A DNA stretch of 64,000 bases from Diploscapter coronatus (lineage: Eukaryota; Nematoda; Chromadorea; Rhabditida; Rhabditidae), in assembly GCA_964036155.1 (NCBI GenBank), contig OZ038422.1, positions 45,841,201-45,905,200 of the forward strand, in the 5' to 3' direction. Below, piece by piece: positions 20,478-32,972 of the stretch. The translations under genes and the position numbers were made by a program. Within the stretch, counting starts at the first letter, position 1. Each line of letters begins with the position of its first letter. The notes under the pieces are model-generated. The model was given only the letters and a program-made list of their open reading frames with translations. It was not told the origin of the DNA and did no database searches.

Positions 20478-21415
20478 AGGTAAAATTATTGAAAAGTTAG
20501 AAAGTTTTATAAGTACCAATAGAGTCGAAATTTATCGCGCTGTCTTGATACATTCTAGAAAACTTCAAGTTATATACTTCAATCGACAGGTGAATTAGAA
20601 CAAGATTAGAAAATCAATTTATTCCATTCTTTCGTCTTGATGCAAATAAAATATCATTGACGTTTAAATTTCATTAATATTTAATGAAAAGGTATATTTT
20701 TATATTATAGACTTTGAGGAAGTAGATACTGTATACTCTTTGTTCCTAACTCTTGCTCTCCACTATATGAGAAGCGAATATTTTCCAAAAATGAGTACTC
20801 GCCAGACTTTCAATCTAATATTGACATCGTCAAGTATCAAATATGTTACTTGATAATAAAATTTCAGAAAAAAACTGAAGATAACAATAATTTTGCTCTT
20901 TATCAATAAAATTGTAATGAGTGAAAGATACGATCTGATTCTCAATTAATATGCAATTATTTGGTAGCCACTTGAAATATTCACTAAAGAGAAGTCTATC
21001 GTTTTTATTGTGTTCTGTGTTTAGATTTACAGACAAGTTATTTATTATTTATGAAGAAGCAGTATTTTCACAGCATATTATATGAGCTGATATTTTATAT
21101 TCTAAATATCGTTTATACAGGTGCAGAAACGTAAACACAGGGAAATTCAAATTAAAAATAGTTTTACTAGCAAATGAATGAATTGATATGTTAAATAGAC
21201 TAATATACGAAAAATGTCATTACATTTCGAAGATACTATTTTAATGCGATGTTGATAGGTTCTGATTATTGCTGCTTCTTATCGCAATTAATCTGTTGTT
21301 TCTTCGGAAATAAAACAAATAAAAACTACAATAATTATTCCAGGTTAAATTGGAAATTAATATACACCGTCTCGAGAATGAAGAAAGTTTGAAGAAAAAA
21401 TTTCATCGTTTTAGG

Positions 21416-21641
21416 TAGAGGTCGCCAGCCATTTTGCCAATCTGACCTCACCGCGCTGATTTACCCGTGGATGGATAGACCATTGGATTCTGTATCCATT
21501 TCCGAAGAGAAAAAAATCAAGAAATTGACACTTGATGTTCTCCCGGCATCTGCATTTCTCTATTGCTTAACAGCTCGAATTCTCCTCATCGACTTGACGT
21601 CTTCATATCGTTTGTAAATGCTACACACAAATCTTGTCTTA
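21416..21641 (+). repeat. Dispersed repeat: MITE end plus CAAGAAATTGACACTTGATG unit
   Basis: 21416-21450 (GTCGCCAGCCATTTTGCCAA) matches the ends of the MITE family at 34023, 38517 and 41970. 21518-21641 is the second copy of the repeat at 16080-16201. Confidence 0.7.
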
Positions 21642-21754
21642 CTAGTTTTCACCTAAAATTAGATCGATACTGCTCAAAACGTTTCTGTTGTAAATCAGCA
21701 ACATTTTCGTAATTATGCTCTAATTACCAAATAATTATAAAAATCACGAATGAA

Positions 21755-21895
21755 AACGTCAAAAAATAAATGAAAGTGAAAATCCAATTTGAATAATAAA
21801 ATTCACAATGCATGCCGCGACGCGAGAGAGAAGCGTACTGTTCGCATCGTTCCTTTATGCGAAGGGCATTCGCTACTCCCAACTCCGTTACGATG
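21755..21895 (-). repeat. Dispersed repeat, inverted copy of 28378-28515
   Basis: The reverse complement shares about 140 bases with 28378-28515, including GTAACGGA, AGTGCCCTT-like, ACGCTTCTCT, GCGGCATGCA and ATTCAAATTGGATTTTC blocks. Confidence 0.75.
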
Positions 21896-22501
21896 AAGAA
21901 TAAGATTTGATTGTTTCTCTTTTCAATTAATATATATTTCCTCGATTCGAGCATGATCGCATGCACTTTGAAGAGTGAACAGACGATATAAGATGAAGTG
22001 AACTGCATGCTGAAGTTTGGAGAAATCTACAGTCAGAGAGTGTCTTTGGGCGCGACAGTTTTTCTCAATGGAACGGGTTTCTTTTTCACGGGCAAGCATC
22101 ATGGGCAAGACGATAAATAGCCGCACAAATCATTTTTGACAATTCTTCACCAGGTACCGGATGGAGAGTTATGAAAAGGGGAAAATCTCCTAGTTTATCT
22201 TCTATCATCGGCATTAAATGCAATGTCCATCTCCTCTGTTACAGTCAGTCCTACGGAGGACGATCGTCAGAAATCCTTTGCGACCTATCCCCTTATAGTT
22301 TATCTTCGCCTGACGAAAATGGTTCCTAGGTTCGTTTTGAAATAAAACATTTTAAAGAATATTTATTTGAGTTACAATTATCCCTCACCACTCTTGGATA
22401 TCTTTGAGAGTTGTCTGTATCGTGTGCATTGAAACTAAATTATTATTTCACATTTATTGGATAAAATTTCTGTATGAAATCTGAGATTAGTATAATCAAG
22501 T

Positions 22502-22507
22502 TTTATT
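22502..22507 (-). other. Poly(A) signal AATAAA, F-box/kelch gene
   Basis: AATAAA directly follows the TAA stop codon on the minus strand, implying a very short 3' UTR. Confidence 0.55.
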
Positions 22508-23789
22508 TTATGTTAATCTTCCGACTTCACACCATCTATTCGTTTGTGGATCGTATTCCTCGATTGAATTGCAAAAATTTTCAGATAGCTCTTGAAATCT
22601 AAGTTAACAAATATTTCGTACAAAGATATGTCAAATCTCAGCTCACCCTCCGATTGCGTACAATTTTCCGTTAGCGGCAATGAGCGAATGAAGCCATCTT
22701 GCATAATTCATATCAGCGATTCGATAAGTTCGACTGTCAACTGGAACTGAAGGGTCGAAACACAGACAGGATTTTAATACTTTAGAACCAAAATAATCAT
22801 CATTGTAACTAAATATATAATGATAGATTATTTATCATACAAAATTAACGACTTCTCTCCTCCACTTATATAAATTTTTCCATTTAGCGATGCAACTCCG
22901 AAATAACTTCGTTTTTCGGGAATCTCTCCAAATTCAACCCATTCCCGTTCATCGCCTGATAACCGATATATCTTTCTGCTCTCCCAACCATCAATGACTA
23001 AAGATCCACAATTACAATAATGAATATGCTATAATGTGACCGTATAAAATTTCATCGCATGTTATTGTGTGAACAAATTTAATTGGAAGGGGAAAAGCAG
23101 GTCCTGTTTGCCATTTTTCATCTAGTAAAACCTGAATAAATTAGTCCATGAACTTTCATTCGATCTTCTTACGTCAACGCGATTCGTATGTTCCCATATT
23201 TTAAGAATATATCCACCCAAATAATACAATTTGTTTTTGAAATAAGCCACAGATACAAATCTACGCCATTCAGGAAGATCTGGACCTATAACAATGCAAT
23301 AAAATTAAAACCAATCTATTGGCTACTTGTAAAGTAACCTCTAGTGATTTGTCGAGTATTCAGGTCAAAGATTTCAAAGAGTTCTTTGTCATTGTTCAAT
23401 GCAAAAATCTAAAATTATATCAAATTGGCAATGACAAATAAACTAGTCTACTTTATCTTTTATAGTTGCTACTTCATATGATGGTAAATAATTAGTAAAT
23501 CTCGCAATCTGCTTAACACAAATATTATGCGAATCAAACAGATAAATTCTTCCTTCTCTGGCAATGTTGTTTTCATAAGGCACTAAATACTAGGTTAACT
23601 TTCGAGAATACAACAGAATATTCTCCTACGATAAAATAAAGTTTTCCCCTCGAGCACTAGTACTATCGGCAGATATTTCTTGATTATTTGCATGATCCGT
23701 TTATTAGTCCAGGCCAATTGTCCCAGGTCTTTGAATTCGGGATATTCGCAGATCAACAGTATAATTTCGACTGGTAAATTGGCTAACAT
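22508..23789 (-). CDS. F-box and kelch-repeat protein
   Basis: Eight exons (23630-23789, 23452-23582, 23339-23408, 23173-23285, 23041-23131, 22850-22997, 22647-22808, 22508-22598) give 322 codons with all phases consistent. Residues about 2-45 form an F-box (LPVEIILLICEYPEFKDLGQ then LAWTNKRIMQIIKKYLP), the surface that normally docks on SKP1 in an SCF ubiquitin ligase. The rest reads as kelch blades: WRRFVSVAYFKNKLYYLGGY, YFGVASLNGKIYISGG, RWLHSLIAANGKLYAIGG and the closing IEEYDPQTNRWCEVGRL, with typical GG and Y-x6-W spacing. It probably selects a substrate for ubiquitylation; nothing shows which. Neighbours on the same strand are unrelated. Confidence 0.85.
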
Positions 23790-24192
23790 ATTTGTTAAGA
23801 GACCTAAACAATCAATATAGCATTATTTCAAAATGGAAATAGTAAAGAGTGTTGATTGAATGAGAAAGTCTGTAATTAATGAGTTTGAAATTGATCATTG
23901 AAGAAAGGAGAATGAAACTACTAAATTGATGCCTCGCAATTTTTATCAGACTAAAAATCGATTCCTAAACATGGGTTATCATTAAAAGCCATTCCATAAA
24001 TAAGCAGAACAGAAACAGAATTTCTGGACGGCCCTAGCCCTGATGCCAATCAGAGTGCCATCATCTCATGAAACTCAAAAAACGCTAAACCGTAAACAAA
24101 AATATTTTTATTTAGTGTCTTATCTCGACAGTTCCTTTATACAATGAAAAAGTACACAAATTAGAAAAGCACCAAATTCGAAAAATCTCTTC

Positions 24193-27100
24193 TTATTCGG
24201 CCTTCAGAAATTCAGCAGTGTTCGGTGTGTAGACTGATGTGCATGGGATCGTTGGGTCATTTCTAGAATGATATATCATAAAAACTCGATTCGCCATAGA
24301 TGGTTTTTATTACGTTTGGAATATGTTCTGTTGAACTTTGAAGATGTTAGACGGGAAGGCTCTACAGATTATGCCGCCCAGAGTAGCTTTGCGAGTTTCA
24401 GCCAATTCTCCTGAAAACTTTAATGTACTTTGTGTCTGATGAACTTTACAGACCATCAGTAAGGCCTCGAACAGTCTGCTCGGGTGCGTTCTCGTAGTAG
24501 AAACGATCTCCGAATTTCGTCGCCTTGAACTGCTCAGCGATTATGAAAGCGGCGGTTGGACCGACCTAAATGGTCATCAATCTCTCATGGGCACTTTGCA
24601 TTCTTAACGGAATTTCATTAATTCTTCAAGTTATCATTGATTGAAGATAAAGTCAAAAATTAAACAATTACGTTATTCGTCTTACTTCTCTCTCTCTTCA
24701 AAATTAAAAGCTAATTTTGACCATTCTATCGACTTTATCGTGAATTGATGATCCCATTCTTCATCGAAAAATGACGACCGACTTACAATCGCTGTTGAGA
24801 TGGGATTTTCAGCTAGAATTCCAGCAAACAAGTCGATGTCCCTTACGTCCCTGTAGATCTTCTTTAACATGTTAACTTTGTTCTGACCCATCTGAGGAAT
24901 TAGATCGTCGAATGTATTGACGGGTGGAAGGCCGACTTTTGCTCTAAAGATTTTAAAAATTAAATCCTATCATTTCAATAATCAGTATTGCTGATTTGAG
25001 AAAATAACGACATTCACATGTGTATGTTACGTGGTTATTTTCATGTCTTTTGGCGCAGAAATGCCAGTTTGTTTAAAAAAAGTTAACTTTCACGCGAATT
25101 CAGAATACGTACCTGTAGGCAACATAGGGATGAAATCCGACGTCTCTTCCTCTCATCAAGTTCATGGAAATCAGATCGAAACCACTGGCTGGCTTGCCTA
25201 AAAATGGATTTACAAACATTGATGACACAATATTATAAACCGCGAATTTCAAGGATCTGGTTTCTGATCGAAAACGCGAATGCAGTATCGACTACCATGG
25301 TTGGAGAGTGCATCATTCCTGAAAGATCTCACGGCTTGAATTCGTTATGATGCGCACTAACCCGCGACAAATGTAGCCGGTCCACCATTTCTGTACTGCG
25401 AGTCCGTATAGAATCCATTGTTTCCTATATCGACGACCTCTACGATGGCGGAGTTGCGGGTGTTGATTCGAGGGAAATCTCTCCTGGCTTGACTGTGGCC
25501 GAAGCGGAACGCTCCAGCTGCGAACTCTCCGAACATTCCAGCGTCCATTTTCGGATCGTATTCTCAAAATTTCGTATTCAGTTAGGGCTAGATGAAATTT
25601 CGCGATTTTGGATTTGGAATTTATCGTTTTTGCTTTGCGGGTTTTCAGAATGTTCACTTTCGTTGAACACTTTCTTCTGTTTATTTTTAGATCTAGAATG
25701 CAACACAAGTACTCACTCGTTCTTCCACTAGCAAGAGGCTTCAACTTGCTACTCACGTACAAATTGACGCCGATGATGTGGGGCAGATATTCATTATATA
25801 CCATATGCTGATACTGTGCGATCATGATTCTTCTCGCTGTCTAAAAAATTCTGTTATCAGGATATGATATTCGTAGTTGCCTGATAGATGATTTCATCGT
25901 TGAGTGTGGGTTTCAATGCTTTGATTTCTCTGGCGATCCGATTATGCTCGATGACGAACATGACGTGAAGTGGGGGGAGGCCAGGATGGAAAGAGCTGCG
26001 CAAATCGCCGCATTTGAAGCAGAAGAATGGGTCTTTCGACTGACACCTGGTGTCCTGAAATGTGGTCATTACAAAAGAAAAATCAGAATCCATGTTAGTC
26101 ATACGTATTATTATCTGGAAGAATATAACCGTACACGCTATAAGGACGTAGGGTTAAAGACAAAATCAATTAAAGATTATGAAGATTTATCAATTCAATT
26201 TTGCATCCCTACATTTTTGTCAAACGGAGGCAGCGTTCCGGCCGTAGACTGTGTAGTTTTCAAGAGTCCATCAGCGAATAGTCTCACGTCAGTCGCCTCG
26301 CACAGAGAGGAGCCGTAGACGATGGACAAGTCGAGGAAGTGGGTAGTCTGAATTCCCCCTTACAAAGATGCACCTGGATAATTTCAAACCTGTCCAATAG
26401 GTCGTCTTGGTCCAAATCCCTGCTGGCCATTGAGAGCTCGCGTGAAAGAGATGCAATTCTTCTTGGTCGGGGTGGATTTTGGGAAGTACTCGTCGTCGGC
26501 AGGCACTTCGATCGGAGCACAGTTAGGCGATGGTGAGTCGCAGTCGTCGCAGGCAAGTTGCTCACCGTTCGGACCTGCAATTATCGTAATTCTTGAAATA
26601 AACTCTAACTTCAAAATTAACACACTTTTGACATGAGAGATCATGGTAGATAATGCTAGTGATAGAAACAAGCTAGTCGTTGACCTAGTTTTCCTCATTT
26701 TACAAATTAGCACTGCTAATTCTACAAAGATGTGTGTTTTCGCATCGGTGATATTTGCAGCGAAAAATAGCTAATAACGTTCACTTCAAGACCAACCAGT
26801 AGCTGAAGGACCGAAGACTAGATCGTGAGCGACCATCTGTCCGAACTGCATGATCAAGTTGTTTTTCACAGAGTCGACTGCTTCAACCGTGCTCTTCTGC
26901 ATCATGTTCGAGATCAAGCGAGGCGATGGAAGAGCACCTCCAGAAACTGCTCGACGGATTTCGCTGATTTCTAAAGAAGCCCCATGGTTGCATTGTACCA
27001 TCAAAATTCTCTCACGATCATTGTAGTTTTGTGTTCCCAAGAATGGTCTAAGCGGAGCATTCGCATTGGCTGCCGTCGGGCTGTTCAGATTGTTGCAGAT

Positions 27101-27913
27101 TCCAGTGATCGTGCGGTATAGGAAACTAAAGTTTCTTAGGTTTCGGGATTCTTGAAAAACTTCTTACTTTTTCCTGGATTGACAATCAGTGTCGTCCTTG
27201 ATGCACCTCGAGTCAGCGGCTAGGTTTGCGCTCTGGAACTTCGAATTTTTTGCACTGTTCGATTCCGCTACTATCTTCTGGACTTCATTATTATCGATTT
27301 GGCTCAGAAAATTGGAGCCGTTTCTAGAAATAATAACTATAAGCTTCCAAGTAAAATTGAGCATTTATACTGAGTGACGATGATTCTAGTGGCTTCCTCT
27401 AGCAAGTTGCCGACAGTCTGCAGTTCCTTAGCGACCTTGAGAGCGACTTGCGTCTGCATTCGGAATTCCTTTACCGGACGCTCTACCCGACGATCCAAAT
27501 TCATCCTAGCTTGCTTCAAGGCGTTCTCAACCGTAGCACGGACGACTGGAGTCATTGTGCTGAATTCGATTGTGTTATTGAAAGATCACTATATTTGAAA
27601 GGATCATTTCCAAGAAAAGACAGACACATCTTCTGAACTTTCTCTAGAACCGCTTCTCTTACAAGAGATCGTTATTCTAGTGTGTTGTCAATGGATTTGT
27701 CTAATATTTGATGTGTAAGTCAATTTGAACCTCCTTATAACGAAACTCAAGCTAAAAACTCTCCACGCGCTTTCCGATTATTCGAATTACAGTAGAAATA
27801 GCAACCAAGTATGGTCCAAATATTTGACAACACATTATAAAGTATCAATGTTAAACTATTTGTGCTTACCAGCCACAATAGCCAATTAGAGCAATAATTA
27901 TGAGTAGTTTCAT
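24193..27913 (-). CDS. Secreted animal haem peroxidase
   Basis: Sixteen exons from 27870-27913 to 24193-24262 give 697 codons. The N-terminus MKLLIIIALIGYCG is a signal peptide; a non-conserved helical region follows, then the animal-peroxidase domain from YRTITGICNN. Visible: ALPSPRLIS; distal region QFGQMVAHD with the distal His; RSS with the catalytic Arg; EHNRIA; FRFGHS with the proximal His; MRGRDVGFHPY; VGPTAAFII near the C-terminus. It should oxidise substrates with H2O2 outside the cell, e.g. in cuticle or defence. Odd points: the Asp before the distal His is Ala, and the Glu expected three residues after the catalytic Arg is Phe. These two acids form the ester links to haem in the mammalian enzymes, so haem would be held without them. 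One intron (25880 down to 25841) has no GT at all and must use a GC donor. Confidence 0.92.
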
Positions 27914-27959
27914 GTTGAGAATACTTGTCAACTGATGGCTTGAGCTCTACACTTTCAAC

Positions 27960-27967
27960 TATTTATA
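27960..27967 (-). promoter_or_regulatory. TATA box of the peroxidase gene
   Basis: TATAAATA on the minus strand, 47 bases before the peroxidase ATG, with no good spliced-leader acceptor in between. Suggests a conventional core promoter with a short 5' UTR. Confidence 0.5.
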
Positions 27968-28377
27968 CTGGATATCTTCAAATTTGTGTAGGCTGTAGAA
28001 TGTGATGTTGAAGTTAATCCATGCTTATTCCTGTAATATGTTTAACAAAACTGACGACATTTTTCTGCAATTGAACTTTTGAACTATTTTTATCCGAAGA
28101 GGCTTTACGCTTTTGGAATGGGAAGCCGTAGGTGTAAAGTTTATCGCCTCGAAAGTGATCCGGCTGAATCAACAAATCAAAACATGAGTAATCGATTTAT
28201 TGGAACGATAACCACAAAGACATTCAGGCATGCTTGCCCAAATGTGGGCGCTGCACCAATTTTTTGTGCTCTCTAATATGAACAAAATCATTCTTCTCTG
28301 CGGAACCATCAGGCTTTTTTCATGTAAAATATCATCTAAAATTAGAAATTTGTTTAATTTTCAAAAAATCATATTCT

Positions 28378-28515
28378 CCATTGTAACGGAATAGGAAATA
28401 GTAAGTGCCCTTTGCACAAGAGAGCGGTGCAGACAGCACGCTTCTCTTTCGCGTCACGGCATGCACTGTGAGTTTCATTATTCAAATTGGATTTTCGTTT
28501 TTATTTATTTTTCTC
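28378..28515 (+). repeat. Dispersed repeat, copy related to 21755-21895
   Basis: About 140 bases similar to the reverse complement of 21755-21895. Contains ACGCTTCTCTTTCGCGTC and ATTCAAATTGGATTTTCG. Confidence 0.75.
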
Positions 28516-29036
28516 GTGTTGTACAGTGATTTTTTTTAATAGATTTTTTTCTTCGAAATTGTGATAATTAGGACATAACTATAGATACAAATTTTAGTTT
28601 TGTTTTATTTCGTGCTTTCTTATCGTTTTTCTCGATAAAATGACTTCTTGAGCATAATTTTTCAGCAAAATTTTCGCGAAGTTGCCTTCCTTGACTTTGT
28701 CCGCACGGAGTGGGCGGAGCTTGCGCTCTCTAATGTGACATTTCAGTGGTTTTGCAGATTCACTACTGTTGGATTCCTCGTCGATGAATACTTTATTGTA
28801 ATGTTTTTCACAATAGAATTTTGGGTCGATCAGTTGGAGGACTTATTAGCGCATCAATACTAAGAAAAATTAAACAAAGTCTTTATCTTGTCATGATTCA
28901 AAATGTCATAAAATAGAAAAATTCGTCATATTAATGAAAACAAACTACTTGAACGAAACAAATGATGCAGAAATGAAAAATGTTCATTGTATAATTTTGT
29001 TAAAATAATTATTTGACTCAATGATATATTATAAAT

Positions 29037-29108
29037 AGGGCTGTTGAAAGTCCCAAAAATCTTAACTCGGACTCCGACTCGAATCCGAGTTCGATTCCCA
29101 ACAGCCCT
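29037..29108. repeat. Nested perfect hairpin (72 bp)
   Basis: AGGGCTGTTG at the left end and CAACAGCCCT at the right end pair perfectly over 10 bp. Inside, ACTCGGA (29065-29071) pairs with TCCGAGT (29084-29090). A TTCGATTCCC string superficially recalls a tRNA T-loop, but no cloverleaf can be built. Just downstream of the astacin gene stop. Confidence 0.75.
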
Positions 29109-29243
29109 GATTATAAAATATAAAATTAGCTGCTAGAAAAATCGACGTTTGATATAATAAAAAAATAGGCAGTTTATCTCGTTTCAAATGATCAGTCTTT
29201 GACAATAATTGAGCCGTGGAATTTCCACGTTTATTCTTAATTA

Positions 29244-32200
29244 TTATCCAGTAGCAGCAACTAATCGATATTGAATGGTAAACGTAGAAAAGTAGTATTC
29301 GTTGTGAGCATTAAGGACTGTTGGATTGCGTGTCGAAGAATAGACTTTGTTAAGGTGTTCGGGGCAGCAGTACTTAGGGTCGACCAATTCAGGATATGGC
29401 CCGTATTTGAATTCGAGCGAAGCGAACGAACAGCCGTAGTTGCAGTGACTGTTCTTCATGGCCGTGATTTTCATTTCGAGTTTCCGACCGGCCGGCACCT
29501 GAAATTACTATTCCTGTTCATTTATCTTATTATGTTTCAGTGAATGAACGTCATTCAACTTCTTGCGTATAGAAAATTTTGATTTTGCCAGACCTATTGC
29601 AAATCACAATCAAGAGTGCGCGGTTAAGAATCTACTATGTAGCAAGCCTGGACTTTGTAACTCTTTCTTAAATTTTGTCTTAACTTTCAAATAAGATAAA
29701 GCTGAATATGTGATATAAGGTGAGAAAATAGATATTTTAATATTTTGAGAACTAGAATTTCGACTAAGGCGAAAGTTAATAAATATCTAAAAAAAAATTG
29801 ATTTCAAATTCTTATTTTCATGTATTTTTGACTGAAAACTCCTTGATTGATACTCTATGAGAATGGTGCCGCTATTTCTCGAATCTTTGATTGAAACTTA
29901 CAGTGAACCAATAAGTCTTAATCATGTATGAGGGTCTCCAGGTGTTACTGGGAGAAGCCGAATTGCCGACTGTAATGGTCATCGTCTGCCAGCTGGCTGT
30001 CGGTGTTATCGTCTTTCCGCCATTATTCGGTCGTTGATTGCAAATTGCCCCTGCATAGCCACTGGAATATCATTTTTCAGAACTAATTTTATTTCAAAGA
30101 AAAATTGCATTAGTTTTTTTTGGATTTCTCGTCATTTTGCCACGTGATAAGAAGATCGTTCTAGTTTTCGTGGATATGACAAAGTTATCACTTGGCAAAT
30201 TGACGAAAAATGCTAATTTTCCTACACGGGACAAATACAGGTCGAACAATTCCGCGGGTTCTTCATCCCAGCGTTCAAACATTTGATCTGATTTTGTGCC
30301 GTAGTACAAGTCGCTGAAAATGGTCGAATATTTTAATCATTTAAGTCTGTTTAGTTTTTTTTCTACTTATTTGAAACACTTCTTCGAAAAATTATCCTTT
30401 CTTGCAATGATTATATTTTCAAGGCGTGCACTTTCACGCACAACTTATTTTTAAGATGCATCACTTTCTAATAGCTCAGGTTGAGAAATTTAGCAAACAT
30501 CATAGAGGATCAAAAAGGATGCAATATTAATTTCAAGCATAATACTGACGCTTGCACGAGTAGTACATGTTGATATTCCTGATATCAGAATAGGCGACGA
30601 TTGAGCTTCCCATAGTTCGTTGAAATTGAGGCTTCCTAGCTATCATTGAAATTTTACCGTTGGTTGAAAATGAGTCTAAAATACTATTTTTACTTATAAA
30701 CTAACATATTTACTACCTGCTCCATACTGTAATATGGTTATTTGAGCATTTCTTAGTGTCGTAAATTTAGAAAAAATAACATATAAAATTTTGTTAAAAA
30801 GCCTATTTTATATGCTATTTTTCATGTTACCACATTAAGAAATATTCACCTGCATTGCTGATCCATAGTCGTAGCTGAACAACTCACGATTATTTAAAAA
30901 AAAAAAAAGTTCGTTAAGCTTCAGGTAAAACTATTAACCTGATATAGTTGACCGTTGTCTGGGTCGTCTCCTTGTCGAAGTTATATGCATTATCTGGCTA
31001 AAATTGCGACGAATAATGCGTATAATCATGTGCTAATTGTTACCTCAACATTTGTCAAATCAACGGTGATATATTGATCTCTATCATATCGTGACTAAAT
31101 AATCCCAGTTCATTTAATGATTTTGCAGCAGTTTGTAAATGGCATAATGACGAAATGGGCGTAATGTGAAATGATTAAATGTTTCCCTTTTCTCCTCAAA
31201 TCCTGTCAATTTCTATTGCGTTCAATCATTTTTATGTTTTGTCAAATACTAAAAAGCGTTTCGTCATTACATCATTTACAGGTTGCCTGATTTTGCTCAA
31301 AAATAAGATAATGTTGACCTGCTCGTGGTAGTACCCTATGGCATGGATAAATTCATGTGCTAAAACAAATCGAATAAATGTAAGCTAATGAGAAATAAAG
31401 ATATTTATGCAAGAAAAGAATTAGTCTGTTCAAATGTACGCAATCTTACGTTTTACACGTGGTACAATTCCCGGAGTTTAAAAATAGTCATAATTTTACC
31501 TGCAGTCCCCTGAATATCACATCCGTCCGATTGGAGTGACAAATCCTAGAAAAAGGTAATAGATTTTAAACTTTTTCATTGGTTATTATCTCTGGATCTT
31601 CATTTTAAATTTCAAATATTTCTAATAAGAATAATGAATTATCGTGGCATGCTTTCAGAATTACCTGCTCTCCCCCTTCCATTCCAATAGGACTCCAACA
31701 TCCATCTGCATTTATTACCTAAAATAGCATATCCTAAAATTAAATTTTTATGACCAGGGATGTAAATAGTTACAAATTTGAGACTTTTCTCGAAGTCGAA
31801 TGTACACTTATTGCCCGAACTTTTCGGAATTTAAACTTATTGAATTGAAATCGAGTTCGAATTCGTAATAAAAAATTCTAGAGATCAATTTTATATCAAA
31901 ATCGAAATCGAGTTTCAAATATCAAGTATCGTCTCGTCCCTAGCCCTTATTTTTGACAAAAACACTAAAGGGTTGGATATTTTTTTAAATATCATATAGG
32001 ACTTACTCTAATACGGTTCGCCGCAGTAGAACTCCTAACAAAGTTAATACAGGTCTGTTGCTGAATCACCTTTAGTCCAGCAGCTACGGCTTGTTGAGAT
32101 TTTGCACCTAAAGTTGTTAATAACTTCTTCGAAGAATATCGGGCTTATTTAGGATAATATATACTCACTGACGTTGTGGAAATAATAATGTATCTAGAAA

Positions 32201-32972
32201 GGAAATTTTAAATATTGCAGATAAATTCTTCCTAACCGTGTTTTGAGGCCATTTTCGAATAGGAATTGCCGCCTGTCTCTTCTTGCGACCGCCAGATCGC
32301 TTGTATTCATCCTCCATCTGCTTTAATTGATCACTGAATTTTATTTCTAGAACAATTATTTCCTATTTTCTAACTCTGTCACAACAATGTCTCCCTGAAG
32401 AAGATATGGACTAACTCCTGCCTTTGCATTGACAACGCTAGGATTTGTAGATCTAACAGACGAATCCACCGTCAGACCTCTTAGCTTCTAAAACGAAGAT
32501 TTATCTTTCTAATTTGTTTCTTCATAGATTCTCAAGTTTTTAGAAATGAGACGAGATTGGAATATGTTGAAAACCCTAATCAAATCTGATAGGAATCTGG
32601 ATAAAAATTAAACGGAAGCAATTATTTCTTAGATCCCAATATTTTTAGTTGAGACGAATTAATCTATCCCCAGAAACAATATCAGATAAAGGATTGGAGA
32701 AAAAATCATGCCTTTCAGAAATCGCTTACCTGATGAATCCAATCGAGTGCAGCCTGATCCTGCGGAATGTCGGGAACCATGGCAGCGAGTCGCCGTCTCG
32801 TGTCTTCGGGATCAGCCATGTATTTGCGCAGAGCTTGTTGTGTAATAGGCTTCAGTGAATCGAATTGATTGAATTTAGCGGTCACACCACCTCCTTTATG
32901 GGAGTCGCGAGAAAAGGAGACCGGCAAATGAGCTAAAGCAGCTACGATCCAAATCGGGAATGAATTCAACAT
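29244..32972 (-). CDS. Secreted astacin metalloprotease with EGF and CUB domains (NAS-type)
   Basis: Sixteen exons (first 32730-32972, last 29244-29498) give 498 codons with all phases consistent. Signal peptide (IWIVAALAHLPVSF), a long propeptide with PYLLQGDIVVTDDQL and a furin-like RSGGRKKR site, then the catalytic domain: WPQNTIHYYF, zinc motif HEFIHAIGYYHEQ (HExxHxxGxxH) and Met-turn YDYGSAMQYG. Next a compact EGF-like module (KCLNAGMKNPRNCSTCICP, VGYAGAICNQ) and a C-terminal CUB domain (LEMKITAMKNSHCNYGCSF). This is the EGF-CUB layout of nematode NAS proteins, which act on cuticle or matrix. The Met-turn Tyr is encoded by a 10-base microexon (30717-30726). A CAG acceptor one base before the ATG is a likely spliced-leader site. 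Confidence 0.93.

Larger units (their letters stand above)
20478..22501. other. Intergenic, decayed receptor flank and repeats
   Basis: About 2 kb without a convincing gene. 20970-21300 resembles 16960-17250, suggesting an old tandem duplication of receptor 3' flanks. 21416-21641 and 21755-21895 are dispersed repeats listed separately. Confidence 0.5.
27914..29036. other. Intergenic region upstream of the peroxidase gene
   Basis: Beyond the core promoter I see no exon. 28378-28515 is a dispersed repeat. The GGGCGGAGCTTGCG string at about 28711 also occurs inverted near 16215. The 28648-28863 open frame shows no domain. Confidence 0.5.

Noticed and set aside
29037..29108. Possible tRNA because of a TTCGATTCCC string and an acceptor-like stem
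   Set aside because: No D-arm or anticodon arm can be formed; the inner pairing (ACTCGGA/TCCGAGT) does not fit a cloverleaf.
30094..30309. 71-codon frame beginning MYYGTKSDQMF
   Set aside because: It is the wrong frame of the astacin EGF exon; the phase set by neighbours gives the Cys-rich EGF sequence instead.
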